Source: an uncultured Lachnospiraceae bacterium (GTDB lineage Bacteria > Bacillota > Clostridia > Lachnospirales > Lachnospiraceae). Taken from it: DNA of 64,000 nucleotides. A program made the position numbers and the translations under genes. Each line of letters opens with the position of its first letter. Positions within the stretch are counted from its first letter, which is position 1. A model generated the notes under the pieces. The model had not been told where the DNA came from. It ran no database searches and saw nothing but the letters and a program-made list of their open reading frames with translations. The stretch spans positions 1 through 64,000 of the forward strand of contig CADANF010000008.1 in the NCBI GenBank assembly GCA_902789175.1, in the 5' to 3' direction. This document shows, one piece after another, positions 26,059-34,811 of this stretch.

Positions 26059-26690
26059 TTAAAAATTGGTTTCCTTTTTGCTATTTTAAGTCCAATTTCA
26101 TATACCAATACACCTGCAAATACATCTACTAAAACATGCTGTTTTAAAACAAGAGTAGATATAAATACAAGCAGAGTAAATATGATAGAAACAGTTTTAT
26201 ATAATTTTGAATAATTTTTTCCCATAAATGCAGTTCTTACACAGAACCAGCTTTCAAGGCAATGAAGAGAAGGGAACAGATTATAAGGAGAATCCATCCT
26301 GTACATCCAGCTTGTCAAACGTGATGTAAAATCTGTACCGGTTATTTCAGGTCTTGCCAGAGTACAAGGTAAGAATATAAAACATATGATACATATGATC
26401 TTAGCGTAGATCTCCGCACTTATTGTTTCATATACAAAAGCCTTTTCTTGTCTTGCAACCCGTAAATATCCTATGATCCACTGCGCAAAAGCTCCAAGGT
26501 AAATATAGATAAATATAGGAAGAAATGGAATAGACTCCTCAAAGCCAAAAGACATGTCTTTAAGCTTTAAATAAGGAACCAGGAATTTAACTCCATTATA
26601 ACCCATAAAATTAACAGCTAGTGCCAGAATCATTGCTTTTAAAGCATAATTGGGAAGATATTTCTTTTTAATTTTTTTGATTTGTTCCAT
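26055..26690 (-). CDS. PAP2 family membrane phosphatase (Aur1-like)
   Basis: The 211-residue protein has about five membrane segments and the PAP2 core: LFPSLHCLESWFCVR supplies the middle His, and KQHVLVDVFAG supplies the second His and Asp. The spacing and SLH motif resemble the Aur1/inositol-phosphoryl-ceramide-synthase-like branch. It begins the PAP2-flippase-pssA-psd operon. It probably works on a phosphorylated lipid or transfers a phospho-headgroup; the exact reaction is unknown. A TATAAT-like box lies upstream (- strand, 26720-26725) without a clear -35. Confidence 0.82.
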   Translation of the reverse strand: MEQIKKIKKKYLPNYALKAMILALAVNFMGYNGVKFLVPYLKLKDMSFGFEESIPFLPIFIYIYLGAFAQWIIGYLRVARQEKAFVYETISAEIYAKIICIICFIFLPCTLARPEITGTDFTSRLTSWMYRMDSPYNLFPSLHCLESWFCVRTAFMGKNYSKLYKTVSIIFTLLVFISTLVLKQHVLVDVFAGVLVYEIGLKIAKRKPIFK

Positions 26691-26768
26691 ATTAAAATTA
26701 CCTACACAAAATCCTTTATATTATAACATTTTTACTTATATATATAAAATAGATTTTTCTCTAAATAT

Positions 26769-27821
26769 TTAGTCATTTTCACGAAGTTTAACCACATTAC
26801 GATTTCTTCGTTTTTTATCCTCATTCATAGCTGCATAATGTTTTCTTGTAGTATTTACATCTTTATGGCCAAGAACGTCTGCCACAAGATAAATATCACC
26901 TGTTTCCTGATAAAGAGCTGTACCATAGGTACTCCTTAATTTATGTGGTGTAATATGTTTTAAAGGAGTAGTGATCCGGGCATATTTCTTAACAAGATTT
27001 TCAACGCTTCTTGCCGTAAGGCGACTCCTTTGCGAAGAAAGAAATAATGCTTCCTCAGAACCTTCCTTTGGGATTATTTCCTTACGTAACTTAAGATAAT
27101 CCTTTAAGACCATTTCAGCTTCATCAGAAAAGAATACAAAAGCCTCATTTCCACCTTTTCTAATGACTTTGATCCGCGAATTATCAAAATCAATATCATT
27201 TAAGTTAAGACCTACACATTCAGATACACGGATTCCGGTACTTAACATTAAAGTAAGTAAAGCCAGGTCACGTTTTTCATTCTTTTCATGAAATTTCAGC
27301 TGTCTATCAGTAAGTCCTGTGCCATATTCAACATTATCAAGGAAATCAGCCACTTCATTTGTTTCCATACGTATAATAGCCTTATCATGGATCTTAGGGG
27401 TTTTTACCTTTTCAGTAACATTTTCCTGGATAAGGTCATTCATATAAAGATATTTAAAGAAAACACGTAAGGCACAAAGCTTCCTTTTCTTTGAACGGGC
27501 ATCATTCTGATATTCACGGCCATTTCTTACATAATATGAAAGATACTCAAGATATTCCTCAAAATCAGCCGCTGAAAGGGAATTTAAAAATGAAATATCG
27601 ATATCCCTTGTAGATTTTCCTTTGAATAAAGGATTTGATCCTATAAGATATTCAAAGAAATATTTGATATCATATGCATATCCAATTCTGGTACGAGGCT
27701 GAGTTGTTTCTTCAATGCTTCGGAAAAAACCAGAGACATATTTAGGAAGCTCTGAAGTGATTTCTCTAAGCTGAAGAGTCTGATCTTTTTTTAGTTGTCT
27801 ACGATAATTTGATTCTTCCAT
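26769..27821 (-). CDS. tyrosine recombinase, XerC/XerD type
   Basis: The 350-residue protein has an N-terminal SAM-like DNA-binding domain and a C-terminal catalytic domain. The active-site set is present: Arg in STGIRVSECVGL, Lys in IRKGGNEAF, His-x-x-Arg in ITPHKLRSTYG, His in VLGHKDVNTT and the nucleophile Tyr in RKHYAAMN. The start at 27821 (MEESNYRRQ) follows GGGAGG; a frame running 20 codons further has no such site. It is a single gene with its own promoter. Chromosome-dimer resolution is the likely role, but no dif site is visible nearby. Confidence 0.88.
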   Translation of the reverse strand: MEESNYRRQLKKDQTLQLREITSELPKYVSGFFRSIEETTQPRTRIGYAYDIKYFFEYLIGSNPLFKGKSTRDIDISFLNSLSAADFEEYLEYLSYYVRNGREYQNDARSKKRKLCALRVFFKYLYMNDLIQENVTEKVKTPKIHDKAIIRMETNEVADFLDNVEYGTGLTDRQLKFHEKNEKRDLALLTLMLSTGIRVSECVGLNLNDIDFDNSRIKVIRKGGNEAFVFFSDEAEMVLKDYLKLRKEIIPKEGSEEALFLSSQRSRLTARSVENLVKKYARITTPLKHITPHKLRSTYGTALYQETGDIYLVADVLGHKDVNTTRKHYAAMNEDKKRRNRNVVKLREND

Positions 27822-27839
27822 AAAAACCTCCCATGTAAT

Positions 27840-27868
27840 ATAGTACCATTCAAGGATGTAATTTGCAA
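27840..27868 (-). promoter_or_regulatory. promoter of the Xer-type recombinase gene
   Basis: On the - strand TTGCAA (27863-27868) and TACTAT (27840-27845) have a 17-bp spacer. The leader would be very short but still holds the GGGAGG site. Confidence 0.5.
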
Positions 27869-27911
27869 CATCTTTTCGCAAAACTATGGTTTCACGAATA
27901 AATACATTTAG

Positions 27912-27949
27912 AAAAGCTACCCTATTTATTTAAGATTGCGGTAGCTTTT
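27912..27949 (-). terminator. terminator after the rluD-like gene
   Basis: AAAAGCTACC / GGTAGCTTTT pair across an 18-nt loop just past the stop of the pseudouridine synthase gene. The T-run is short on both sides. It ends the long envelope and division chain. Confidence 0.6.
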
Positions 27950-27953
27950 ATTA

Positions 27954-28883
27954 TTAATTATCAAGTATTTTAAGCATCTTTTGGAAATACTCCGGAAGTT
28001 CAGAATGAAATTCCACATATTCTTTTGTTGTTGGATGAATAAATCCCAATGTGCCTGCATGAAGCATCTGGCCATTTAGATTATACGGACATTTATTTGG
28101 TCCATATACAGGATCTCCAAGCAATGGATGATTTAAAGATTTCATATGAACTCTGATCTGATGTGTACGACCAGTTTCAAGTTTACATTTAATATAAGCA
28201 AAATCATTTTTAAGATTTTTCTCTAATTTATAATGAGTTACGGCACGACGACCGCCTTCAGTGATCGCAATTTTCTTTCTGTCGTTTTTATCACGGGCTA
28301 AAGGCTTATCAACAGTTCCTTCTTCCTCTTTAAAATGGCCATAGCAAATTGCAAAATATTCTCTGTTGATTGAATGTACAGCAAACTGCTTTGATAATTC
28401 CCTATGACTATTATCATTTTTACAAATCACAAGTAATCCGCTGGTATCTTTATCGATCCTATGGACGATTCCTGGACGATTTACTCCATTTATTGTAGAA
28501 AGCGAATCTTTACAGTGATACATTATAGCATTTACTAAGGTATCACAAGTGTGTCCTGGTGCCGGATGAACAACCATCCCCTGAGGCTTATTGACTATCA
28601 GGATATCATCATCTTCATAAATTATATCAAGGGGTATATTTACCGCCTTTATGATTATGTCCTGTGGCTCAGGTATCTCAATATCAATAAAATCGCCTGA
28701 TTTCGGCTTATATGAGTTTTTTATAGATTTACCGTTAACACTCACCTTACCCTGCTTGATAAGATTCTGAAGAAATGATCTCGAATAGTCTTCTAATTCC
28801 ATAGAAAGAAATTTATCCAGGCGGATATCAATCTCATCATCTTCAGGAGTTATCGATATATGATTAGTTTCCTTATTTTCCAT
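27954..28883 (-). CDS. RluD-like 23S rRNA pseudouridine synthase
   Basis: The 309-residue protein has an N-terminal S4 RNA-binding domain (about 19-75) and a pseudouridine-synthase domain with the catalytic Asp144 in GIVHRIDKDTSGLLV. GRTHQIRVHMKSLNHPLLGDPVYG is the second hallmark. It is the classic partner of lspA (the lspA-rluD pair of Firmicutes), and overlaps it by 1 nt. The modified position, probably in helix 69 of 23S rRNA, is inferred from the family. Confidence 0.92.
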   Translation of the reverse strand: MENKETNHISITPEDDEIDIRLDKFLSMELEDYSRSFLQNLIKQGKVSVNGKSIKNSYKPKSGDFIDIEIPEPQDIIIKAVNIPLDIIYEDDDILIVNKPQGMVVHPAPGHTCDTLVNAIMYHCKDSLSTINGVNRPGIVHRIDKDTSGLLVICKNDNSHRELSKQFAVHSINREYFAICYGHFKEEEGTVDKPLARDKNDRKKIAITEGGRRAVTHYKLEKNLKNDFAYIKCKLETGRTHQIRVHMKSLNHPLLGDPVYGPNKCPYNLNGQMLHAGTLGFIHPTTKEYVEFHSELPEYFQKMLKILDN

Positions 28884-29446
28884 TATTTTTTCTCGCGAAC
28901 TGATGTATAGGTATCAGTTTTTTCGTCATATTTTTTATCACCAAGTAAGACATCAAAATCATCTATTCTATATTTAAAGATCATACTAAATATTATTAAA
29001 AATAAAGCAACTGTAACACAGATATCTGCATAATTAAATACAGGGAAATCAATAAGTCTAAAATATAAGAAATCAATTACATAATGAAGTCTTATCCTAT
29101 CTATCATATTTCCAATGGCTCCGCCAATAAGAAGAGCAAAAGAAATTCTAAGGATACGGAACTTTCTTGCGTCTTTTATATTCCAGAAAATATAACCTAC
29201 TGCTGCCATTACAATGATGGATATGATAGTAAGAAGTGTTGTCTGCTTTGAAAGCATTCCCCAGGCGGCTCCCTTATTATGTATATAATTAAGCTCAAAA
29301 ATACTCCCATTCTTTCCATTTATAAGAGGGATGCTTGAATGAAGCTGCATATTACTTACTATCAAAGCCTTTGTAAGTTGATCTATTATCACATTTATAA
29401 TTATTATCAAAATGGCTGCTATTATATTTTTCTTTTTAACATTCAT
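28883..29446 (-). CDS. lspA: lipoprotein signal peptidase (SPase II)
   Basis: The 187-residue inner-membrane aspartic protease cleaves the signal peptide of diacylglyceryl-modified prolipoproteins, such as the DUF3048 protein in this window. Four membrane segments are visible. The catalytic Asp residues lie in GNMIDRIRLHYVIDFL and in VFNYADICVTVAL. A charged cytosolic tail of about 30 residues makes it slightly longer than average. It pairs with the RluD-like gene. Confidence 0.95.
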   Translation of the reverse strand: MNVKKKNIIAAILIIIINVIIDQLTKALIVSNMQLHSSIPLINGKNGSIFELNYIHNKGAAWGMLSKQTTLLTIISIIVMAAVGYIFWNIKDARKFRILRISFALLIGGAIGNMIDRIRLHYVIDFLYFRLIDFPVFNYADICVTVALFLIIFSMIFKYRIDDFDVLLGDKKYDEKTDTYTSVREKK

Positions 29447-29464
29447 TAATAAATTACCGTCCAG

Positions 29465-30565
29465 TTAATTATAGTTATTCATATATTCTTCTATAGAGAG
29501 GAGCATATCTTCATCATTTACATCTGTGGAAATGATCCCTTCACCGATAGAATTAAGCAGGATGAATTTAATCTTATTACCAATAACCTTTTTATCATTT
29601 TTAGTATACATAATAATTTTATGGTAATCTAAATCTGAAGGAAGTTTAGGAACATCATATTTCGATATTACTTCGACGATTGAGTTTAAATCTTCCTTAG
29701 TTATAAGGCCTTTATTTTTTGAAATTATGCCTGCCATTACAGTACCAATAAAAACACATTCCCCATGAAGCATTTCAAAGTTCATATATTTTTCGATGGC
29801 ATGTCCTAAAGTATGACCCAGGTTAAGAAGAGCTCTCTCCTTTTTTTCTGTTGGATCGATCTCTACTACATTCTTCTTAATGATATTACACTGATATATC
29901 ATTTCTCCTAAAGCTTCTTTATCTCTTGACTTTAAAAGATCAGAATTTGTTTTAAGATAATCAAAAAAATCTTTATTTCGGATGAGGGCTGACTTAATTA
30001 CTTCTGCCATACCAGAATTAAACTGCCTCATGTCAAGAGTATCCATAGTATCTATATTTATAAAAACAAGTTTGGGCATATGAAATGCACCAACCATATT
30101 TTTATAACTGTCAAAATCAACTCCTGTTTTACCACCAATGGAAGAATCTACATCTGCTAAAAGACTTGTAGGAACCTGAATGAAATCTATACCTCTAAGA
30201 TATGTAGCTGCTGTAAAACCCGTAAGGTCGCCAACAACTCCGCCACCTAAAGCTATGAGTAAATCTCTTCTGTCAAAATGCTCCTCAATAAGTTTTGTAT
30301 AGAGCTGCTGAACTACATTTAAATTCTTACTTGGCTCTCCCTCAGGAAATACAAAACTTACAGCTTTTCTGCAGTGCTTTTCTATAATACGTAAAATAGC
30401 ATCCAAATAAAAGGATGCTACTTTAGAGTCTGATACAACACAGACTTTTTTCCCGGATTCGGGATCATATTTACTTAGAAAAGATGTCAGATCATCAAAG
30501 CCCTTATTATAAGTAATATCGTAAGCAAAAGAACCATTTACGTTTACTGATAATCTGTCATTCAT
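29465..30565 (-). CDS. aroB: 3-dehydroquinate synthase
   Basis: The 366-residue NAD-dependent enzyme turns DAHP into 3-dehydroquinate, step two of the shikimate pathway. Signatures include LIALGGGVVGDLTGFTAATY, PTSLLADVDSSIGGKTGVD, and the zinc region LLNLGHTLGHAIEKY followed by HGECVFIG. Length and motifs are normal. It sits between divIVA and lspA without any other aromatic genes, a housekeeping insertion in the division cluster. Confidence 0.96.
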   Translation of the reverse strand: MNDRLSVNVNGSFAYDITYNKGFDDLTSFLSKYDPESGKKVCVVSDSKVASFYLDAILRIIEKHCRKAVSFVFPEGEPSKNLNVVQQLYTKLIEEHFDRRDLLIALGGGVVGDLTGFTAATYLRGIDFIQVPTSLLADVDSSIGGKTGVDFDSYKNMVGAFHMPKLVFINIDTMDTLDMRQFNSGMAEVIKSALIRNKDFFDYLKTNSDLLKSRDKEALGEMIYQCNIIKKNVVEIDPTEKKERALLNLGHTLGHAIEKYMNFEMLHGECVFIGTVMAGIISKNKGLITKEDLNSIVEVISKYDVPKLPSDLDYHKIIMYTKNDKKVIGNKIKFILLNSIGEGIISTDVNDEDMLLSIEEYMNNYN

Positions 30566-30591
30566 ATTTATTCTCCTTTAAATGGAACTCT

Positions 30592-31896
30592 TTAGGTAAA
30601 AATGAAATCATCATCATCATCTAAAGAATCGTCATTAGTTTTAGCTTTATCTACAGCTTCATTAAATACTGTTTCAAATTCAACTGAATCACCAAGAGAT
30701 GATTCTGTTTCAATCTGAGATGCATTTGTCACAGTGCCTCTATCTTCAACAGCTTCAAATGAAGGTTCAATAGTCTCGCTTGTTTCTACAGTTTCTTTTG
30801 TTTCTGTAGTCTCTTTTATATCTACAGTTTCTTTTGTTTCTGTAGTGTTCTTCGTTTCATTTTTTTGCTGAACCTTTGGACCAGGCTTTATAAAATCAGA
30901 GAATTTTGTACTCTTTTTTTCCTCTTCAGCCTGAGCCTTATGGTTTAAATTTATATCATAAGTTTCTTTTTCTGCAGAATTCTTATCAGTTGATGAATAA
31001 TTAATATTTTCAGGATTGATTCGGCTGGCAGTATCATTCTTTATCTTACTTTCAGCTTCTTCTTTTTTCTTCTTTTCGTTTCTAAAAAGATTTATCTTTT
31101 CTTCTTCACTATATCCCCCTCGAAACGAGGGGCCTGCCCCTTCATCATCAGAATTCACGCTATATTTATTAGGCTTTTTTCCCTGAGAAGCCTTACCATA
31201 GCTCTTACTGGTAAATGATGATTCTCTGGAGGAAGTTGAAGAATAGGAACTTTCATATCCCCTATTATTATTTGAATGGAAGGGATCGATTCCCTCTCCT
31301 CCAAGAACAGAACCATATACCTTAGAAGAATTGCTGATATCAGGGCCATTATGATTATTAAATGACTTAGCTGCTTCAGCCTCAGCAGCTTCCTTAGCAC
31401 GTCTTGCCTGTTCTTTTCTTCTTTCAGTATATTTAGGATCTATATACATATCTGTATCAAAATCCTTGATACCAAGAAATTCAAATTCCTCCTTAAGTAA
31501 GGCCGCAAATTTAGATTTATATTCAGCATAATGATCTCTTAATTCATCCATCTGAAGATTCATATTCTTAAGATCGATCGACGCCTGTTTAACAATCTGT
31601 TCTGCACGGCTTCTTGCTTCAAGTTCCATAGCCTTAGCTTCACGCTCTGCATTAGACTTAGACTCCTCTGAATTTTTTTCTGCAAGAAGTAAAGACTTCT
31701 GAAGATTTTCTTCAGTAGTCTTATAATGCTGAAGTCGATCATTAAAATTAATAACCTTCTCTTTTAACTCGGCATTGGATCTATATAAAGCTGCATAGCT
31801 CTCATAAACTTCTTCAAAGAATTTATTAACATCCTTTTTGTCGTAACCGAGCCCCACTTTAAATTTTTTCTGCTGTATATCTACTGGCGTTAACAT
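30592..31896 (-). CDS. divIVA: DivIVA domain protein
   Basis: The 434-residue protein opens with the DivIVA membrane-binding motif MLTPVDIQQKKFKVGLGYDKKDVNKFF (start of that run), followed by a coiled coil of about 100 residues (NAELKEKVINFNDRLQ). DivIVA marks negatively curved membrane at poles and septa. The second half is unusual: a long low-complexity acidic tail rich in Thr/Glu (ETKETVDIKETTETKET) with a repeated DNA pattern at about 30760-30860. It lies just after sepF, as usual in Gram-positives. Confidence 0.9.
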   Translation of the reverse strand: MLTPVDIQQKKFKVGLGYDKKDVNKFFEEVYESYAALYRSNAELKEKVINFNDRLQHYKTTEENLQKSLLLAEKNSEESKSNAEREAKAMELEARSRAEQIVKQASIDLKNMNLQMDELRDHYAEYKSKFAALLKEEFEFLGIKDFDTDMYIDPKYTERRKEQARRAKEAAEAEAAKSFNNHNGPDISNSSKVYGSVLGGEGIDPFHSNNNRGYESSYSSTSSRESSFTSKSYGKASQGKKPNKYSVNSDDEGAGPSFRGGYSEEEKINLFRNEKKKKEEAESKIKNDTASRINPENINYSSTDKNSAEKETYDINLNHKAQAEEEKKSTKFSDFIKPGPKVQQKNETKNTTETKETVDIKETTETKETVETSETIEPSFEAVEDRGTVTNASQIETESSLGDSVEFETVFNEAVDKAKTNDDSLDDDDDFIFT

Positions 31897-31928
31897 TTAC
31901 AAAAATACCCCATAGTATAATATTATTT

Positions 31929-32624
31929 TTATTTCTTAAGTGATGGTGAAAGAGCACCATTTAATATCTCATTTCTTAAATCACCTGTAATTTCAATACT
32001 ACTTGGTGCTGCAATAAAAATGTTTGCAGAAATTGCCTGAAGATCTCCCCCTAGACCATAACATGCTCCACCAATAAAATCGATAATTCTCTGAGCACTA
32101 TCAATTTCTAAACCTTCCATATTAATGATGATTGTTTTACCAGACTTAAGATCGTCTGATACAGTCTGAGCATCATCAAATGCCATTGGTTTGATAACAA
32201 AAACTTCATTCATTGAACTACCTGATCTCCTCTGATTATTCATTGATACTAAATTTTCATTCCTGTTAGCTGATCTGGCAGGTTTAACCATCGGTTTTCT
32301 AGTCTGAACTGGGTTGCCAGTTACAGGGTTCTGATAAACTCCTGTAGCGCTATATGATGATGTTCTCCTAGGTGCAATGGACTGTTCTGCTTCTTTTTTA
32401 GGACTTTCAGCAATCTTTGGAGTAAAGTTATTTGCAGTTTTCTCTTTCTCCTTTGCTTTATCCCTCTTCTTTGCTGCAAAATAAGAACCTATGCCACTGA
32501 ATGCTGATTCATCTGACTCTTCTTCATAGTCATCATCAAACATTTCATCATCTTCATCTTCGTAATCCTGATCTGAATCGTCTACTCTGAAAATTCCAAG
32601 AAAGCCATTCTTTCCCTTTCCCAT
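31929..32624 (-). CDS. sepF: cell division protein SepF
   Basis: The 231-residue protein has an N-terminal membrane-targeting helix (MGKGKNGFLGIFR), an acidic, basic and then Ser/Asn-rich linker of about 120 residues, and a C-terminal SepF domain from about 140 (VFVIKPMAFDDAQTVSDDLK and TIIINMEGLEIDSAQRIIDF). SepF bundles FtsZ filaments and anchors the Z-ring to the membrane. The context yggS-sepF-divIVA is the conserved ylm cluster. The linker is longer than in B. subtilis. Confidence 0.95.
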   Translation of the reverse strand: MGKGKNGFLGIFRVDDSDQDYEDEDDEMFDDDYEEESDESAFSGIGSYFAAKKRDKAKEKEKTANNFTPKIAESPKKEAEQSIAPRRTSSYSATGVYQNPVTGNPVQTRKPMVKPARSANRNENLVSMNNQRRSGSSMNEVFVIKPMAFDDAQTVSDDLKSGKTIIINMEGLEIDSAQRIIDFIGGACYGLGGDLQAISANIFIAAPSSIEITGDLRNEILNGALSPSLKK

Positions 32625-32667
32625 TATATTTTTTCTCCAATCTTATATATTTAAAACTAATAAAAAG

Positions 32668-33378
32668 TTATATAGCGTAATTTCTTTCTCCAAATATAGC
32701 TGTACCCACACGAACCATAGTTGAACCCTCTTCAATAGCTATCTTATAGTCATTTGTCATGCCCATAGAAAGCGTTTCCATGTCAACATTATGTATGTTT
32801 TTAGATTTTATGTCAAGTAATAAATGCTTCATCTCCCTAAAGTACAAGCGATTATCCTCAGGGTTTTCAACAAATGGAGCTATGGTCATAAGGCCCTTTA
32901 TCTTAACATGTGGTAAAGAAGCAATTTCTCTGATCAAACCTTCTGCTTCTTCCTTCTTTACTCCAAATTTTGATTCTTCATTGGCAATATTTACTTCGAT
33001 AAGGACATTCGCTACCATATTACGTTTTTCAGCTTCTTTTTCAATAGCATTTGCTAAATGAAGCGAATCTACAGAATGGATAAGGACAGCCTTATCAATG
33101 ATATATTTGATCTTATTAGTCTGAAGATGTCCTATCTGATGAAAATTAACAGGAGTTGAGACCTCTTCAAATTTAGCTTTCAGCTCCTGAGGCTTATTTT
33201 CCCCAAAATCCTTTACACCGATTTTTATAAGTTCTTCTATATCTGATAAAGGTTTTGTCTTACTTACAGCAATAAGAAGTACTTCTTTAGGATCTCTTCC
33301 TGCTTTTTCACAAGCTTCTATAACATTTTTTTCAACTGTTTTATAATTATCTGTTATCAACTTAATACTTCCCTTCAT
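32668..33378 (-). CDS. yggS: PLP homeostasis protein (YggS/YlmE family)
   Basis: The 236-residue protein is a PLP-binding protein without known enzyme activity that keeps vitamin B6 and amino acid pools in balance. The PLP lysine is Lys40 in LLIAVSKTKPLS. DFGENKPQELKAKFE, HQIGHLQTNKIKYI and LSMGMTNDYKIAIEEGSTMVRVG are family blocks. Its place upstream of sepF and divIVA is the standard ylm arrangement of Gram-positive bacteria, which has led to proposals of a link with division. Confidence 0.94.
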   Translation of the reverse strand: MKGSIKLITDNYKTVEKNVIEACEKAGRDPKEVLLIAVSKTKPLSDIEELIKIGVKDFGENKPQELKAKFEEVSTPVNFHQIGHLQTNKIKYIIDKAVLIHSVDSLHLANAIEKEAEKRNMVANVLIEVNIANEESKFGVKKEEAEGLIREIASLPHVKIKGLMTIAPFVENPEDNRLYFREMKHLLLDIKSKNIHNVDMETLSMGMTNDYKIAIEEGSTMVRVGTAIFGERNYAI

Positions 33379-33386
33379 AACTTATG

Positions 33387-34799
33387 CTAGAATAACTTCT
33401 GATAATCAGAAACCTCAGAAGCATCCATTACGATGTTGTCATATTCATTTATATTTTCACCACGCTGGATCATGGTAAATTCTTCGCCTTCATTTACAAT
33501 TGTTACAGTGTAAAATTCAGCATATCCTTTATTAGCAAGATAAACGCCGCAAACATCAGTTCTTTCAAGGGCTTCTGGAACAACTGTCTCATTTGAATCC
33601 ATCCTTATTATGGCATCCCCTTCCTTAAATATGCTTTTATCAACTATGTAACACTTATCATCAGATTTAAGGATATTAGGTTCTAACTGAACAGCCTCCT
33701 TATTTCCTTCTTCATTAAGTCTATAAACTTCAAGCTTATTTGTATCTGCTTCATCTCCGCCTCTCGTAAAGTATTCCTTTGGAATCTTTAAAGCTTCTTT
33801 TTTAAGAAGTGCTTTATTTGGAACTTTAAGTCCATCATAGGCATTAAGCTTGATACTTACATTTATAAATCTTTCATCTGCATAATCTATAAGATATTTA
33901 GATATTGGAAGAACAAGATAATAACCATCCTTTTTCTGGATCAGATCATAATTAGTTGTAATATCAAAATCAGAATTATTAATCTTAAATGTTATCCTGG
34001 ACTGACTTGTGCTCTGATTAGACTTTTCAAGGATCTGATTCGCCTGTTCAAATGTAATATTGCAGACTATATTCCATTTTTCATCAGTTACAAGCTTATA
34101 AACTGTATCACCTGAATTAATGATATCACCTGATTTATAAGCTTTCTTCTTATAATTTGTTACTGAAAATGCATCGTCAGGTAAAGTGTCCGGTGTATAA
34201 CTTTCATATCCATCTGTATAGAATAAGACTACACCGCTTTGTGGTGCTGTCATATTAGATACAGCATTTTTAACAGCTTCTGACTGACCATTATAATTCT
34301 TCATCATGATCTCATTAGAAAGCTCTAATACTTTTCCTTCAATTGTAGATTCGAAATTATAAACTGAATAAAAATTTGAATCTGAATAAGAATCTTTAAA
34401 TGTATCTATAGTACTTCTTACTGAAAGATAGTCACTTGAAGAAAAGACTGTTTCAGATGAAGTTTTTGTATCAGAAATAGTTGAAACAATGGCTCCCGTT
34501 TCATCTACAGTACATACCGCTCCACCTTTAGCAACCTTATCATTATCCCTTAAAAAATAGACCAGATATCCATTTTTATCTGCTTTAATAAGCGTCTCAT
34601 TTCTAAGAGCGATCCCTGTACAATTTATATTATCATTTACATCCGATGAGCTTACTTTATATGTCGTAATCGGATGCTTTCTTAATGACATTACCATCTG
34701 TGCAACTATATAAAATAAAATAACCACAAATAATATTGAGGCTGCATTAAATTTTACCTTTTTTGTAATTGACGTTACTTTATTATTGCTAGATTTCAT
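33387..34799 (-). CDS. HlyD-like membrane fusion protein in the division cluster
   Basis: The 470-residue protein has one N-terminal membrane helix (about 17-40, ILFVVILFYIVAQMVM) followed by a large extracellular part. An early lipoyl/barrel-sandwich stretch (TGIALRNETLIKADKNGYLV, then DNDKVAKGGAVCTVDETG) resembles HlyD/membrane-fusion adaptors. No ABC or other exporter gene is adjacent. It is 8 nt from yggS and 12 nt from the D,D-carboxypeptidase gene, so it is locked into the envelope and division operon. Family membership is fairly clear; function is not. Confidence 0.7.
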   Translation of the reverse strand: MKSSNNKVTSITKKVKFNAASILFVVILFYIVAQMVMSLRKHPITTYKVSSSDVNDNINCTGIALRNETLIKADKNGYLVYFLRDNDKVAKGGAVCTVDETGAIVSTISDTKTSSETVFSSSDYLSVRSTIDTFKDSYSDSNFYSVYNFESTIEGKVLELSNEIMMKNYNGQSEAVKNAVSNMTAPQSGVVLFYTDGYESYTPDTLPDDAFSVTNYKKKAYKSGDIINSGDTVYKLVTDEKWNIVCNITFEQANQILEKSNQSTSQSRITFKINNSDFDITTNYDLIQKKDGYYLVLPISKYLIDYADERFINVSIKLNAYDGLKVPNKALLKKEALKIPKEYFTRGGDEADTNKLEVYRLNEEGNKEAVQLEPNILKSDDKCYIVDKSIFKEGDAIIRMDSNETVVPEALERTDVCGVYLANKGYAEFYTVTIVNEGEEFTMIQRGENINEYDNIVMDASEVSDYQKLF

Positions 34800-34811
34800 G
34801 ATTTCCCCTGA

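Noticed and set aside
26691-27953. dif site near the Xer-type recombinase
   Set aside because: No 28-bp sequence resembling the Firmicute dif core was found in the flanks.
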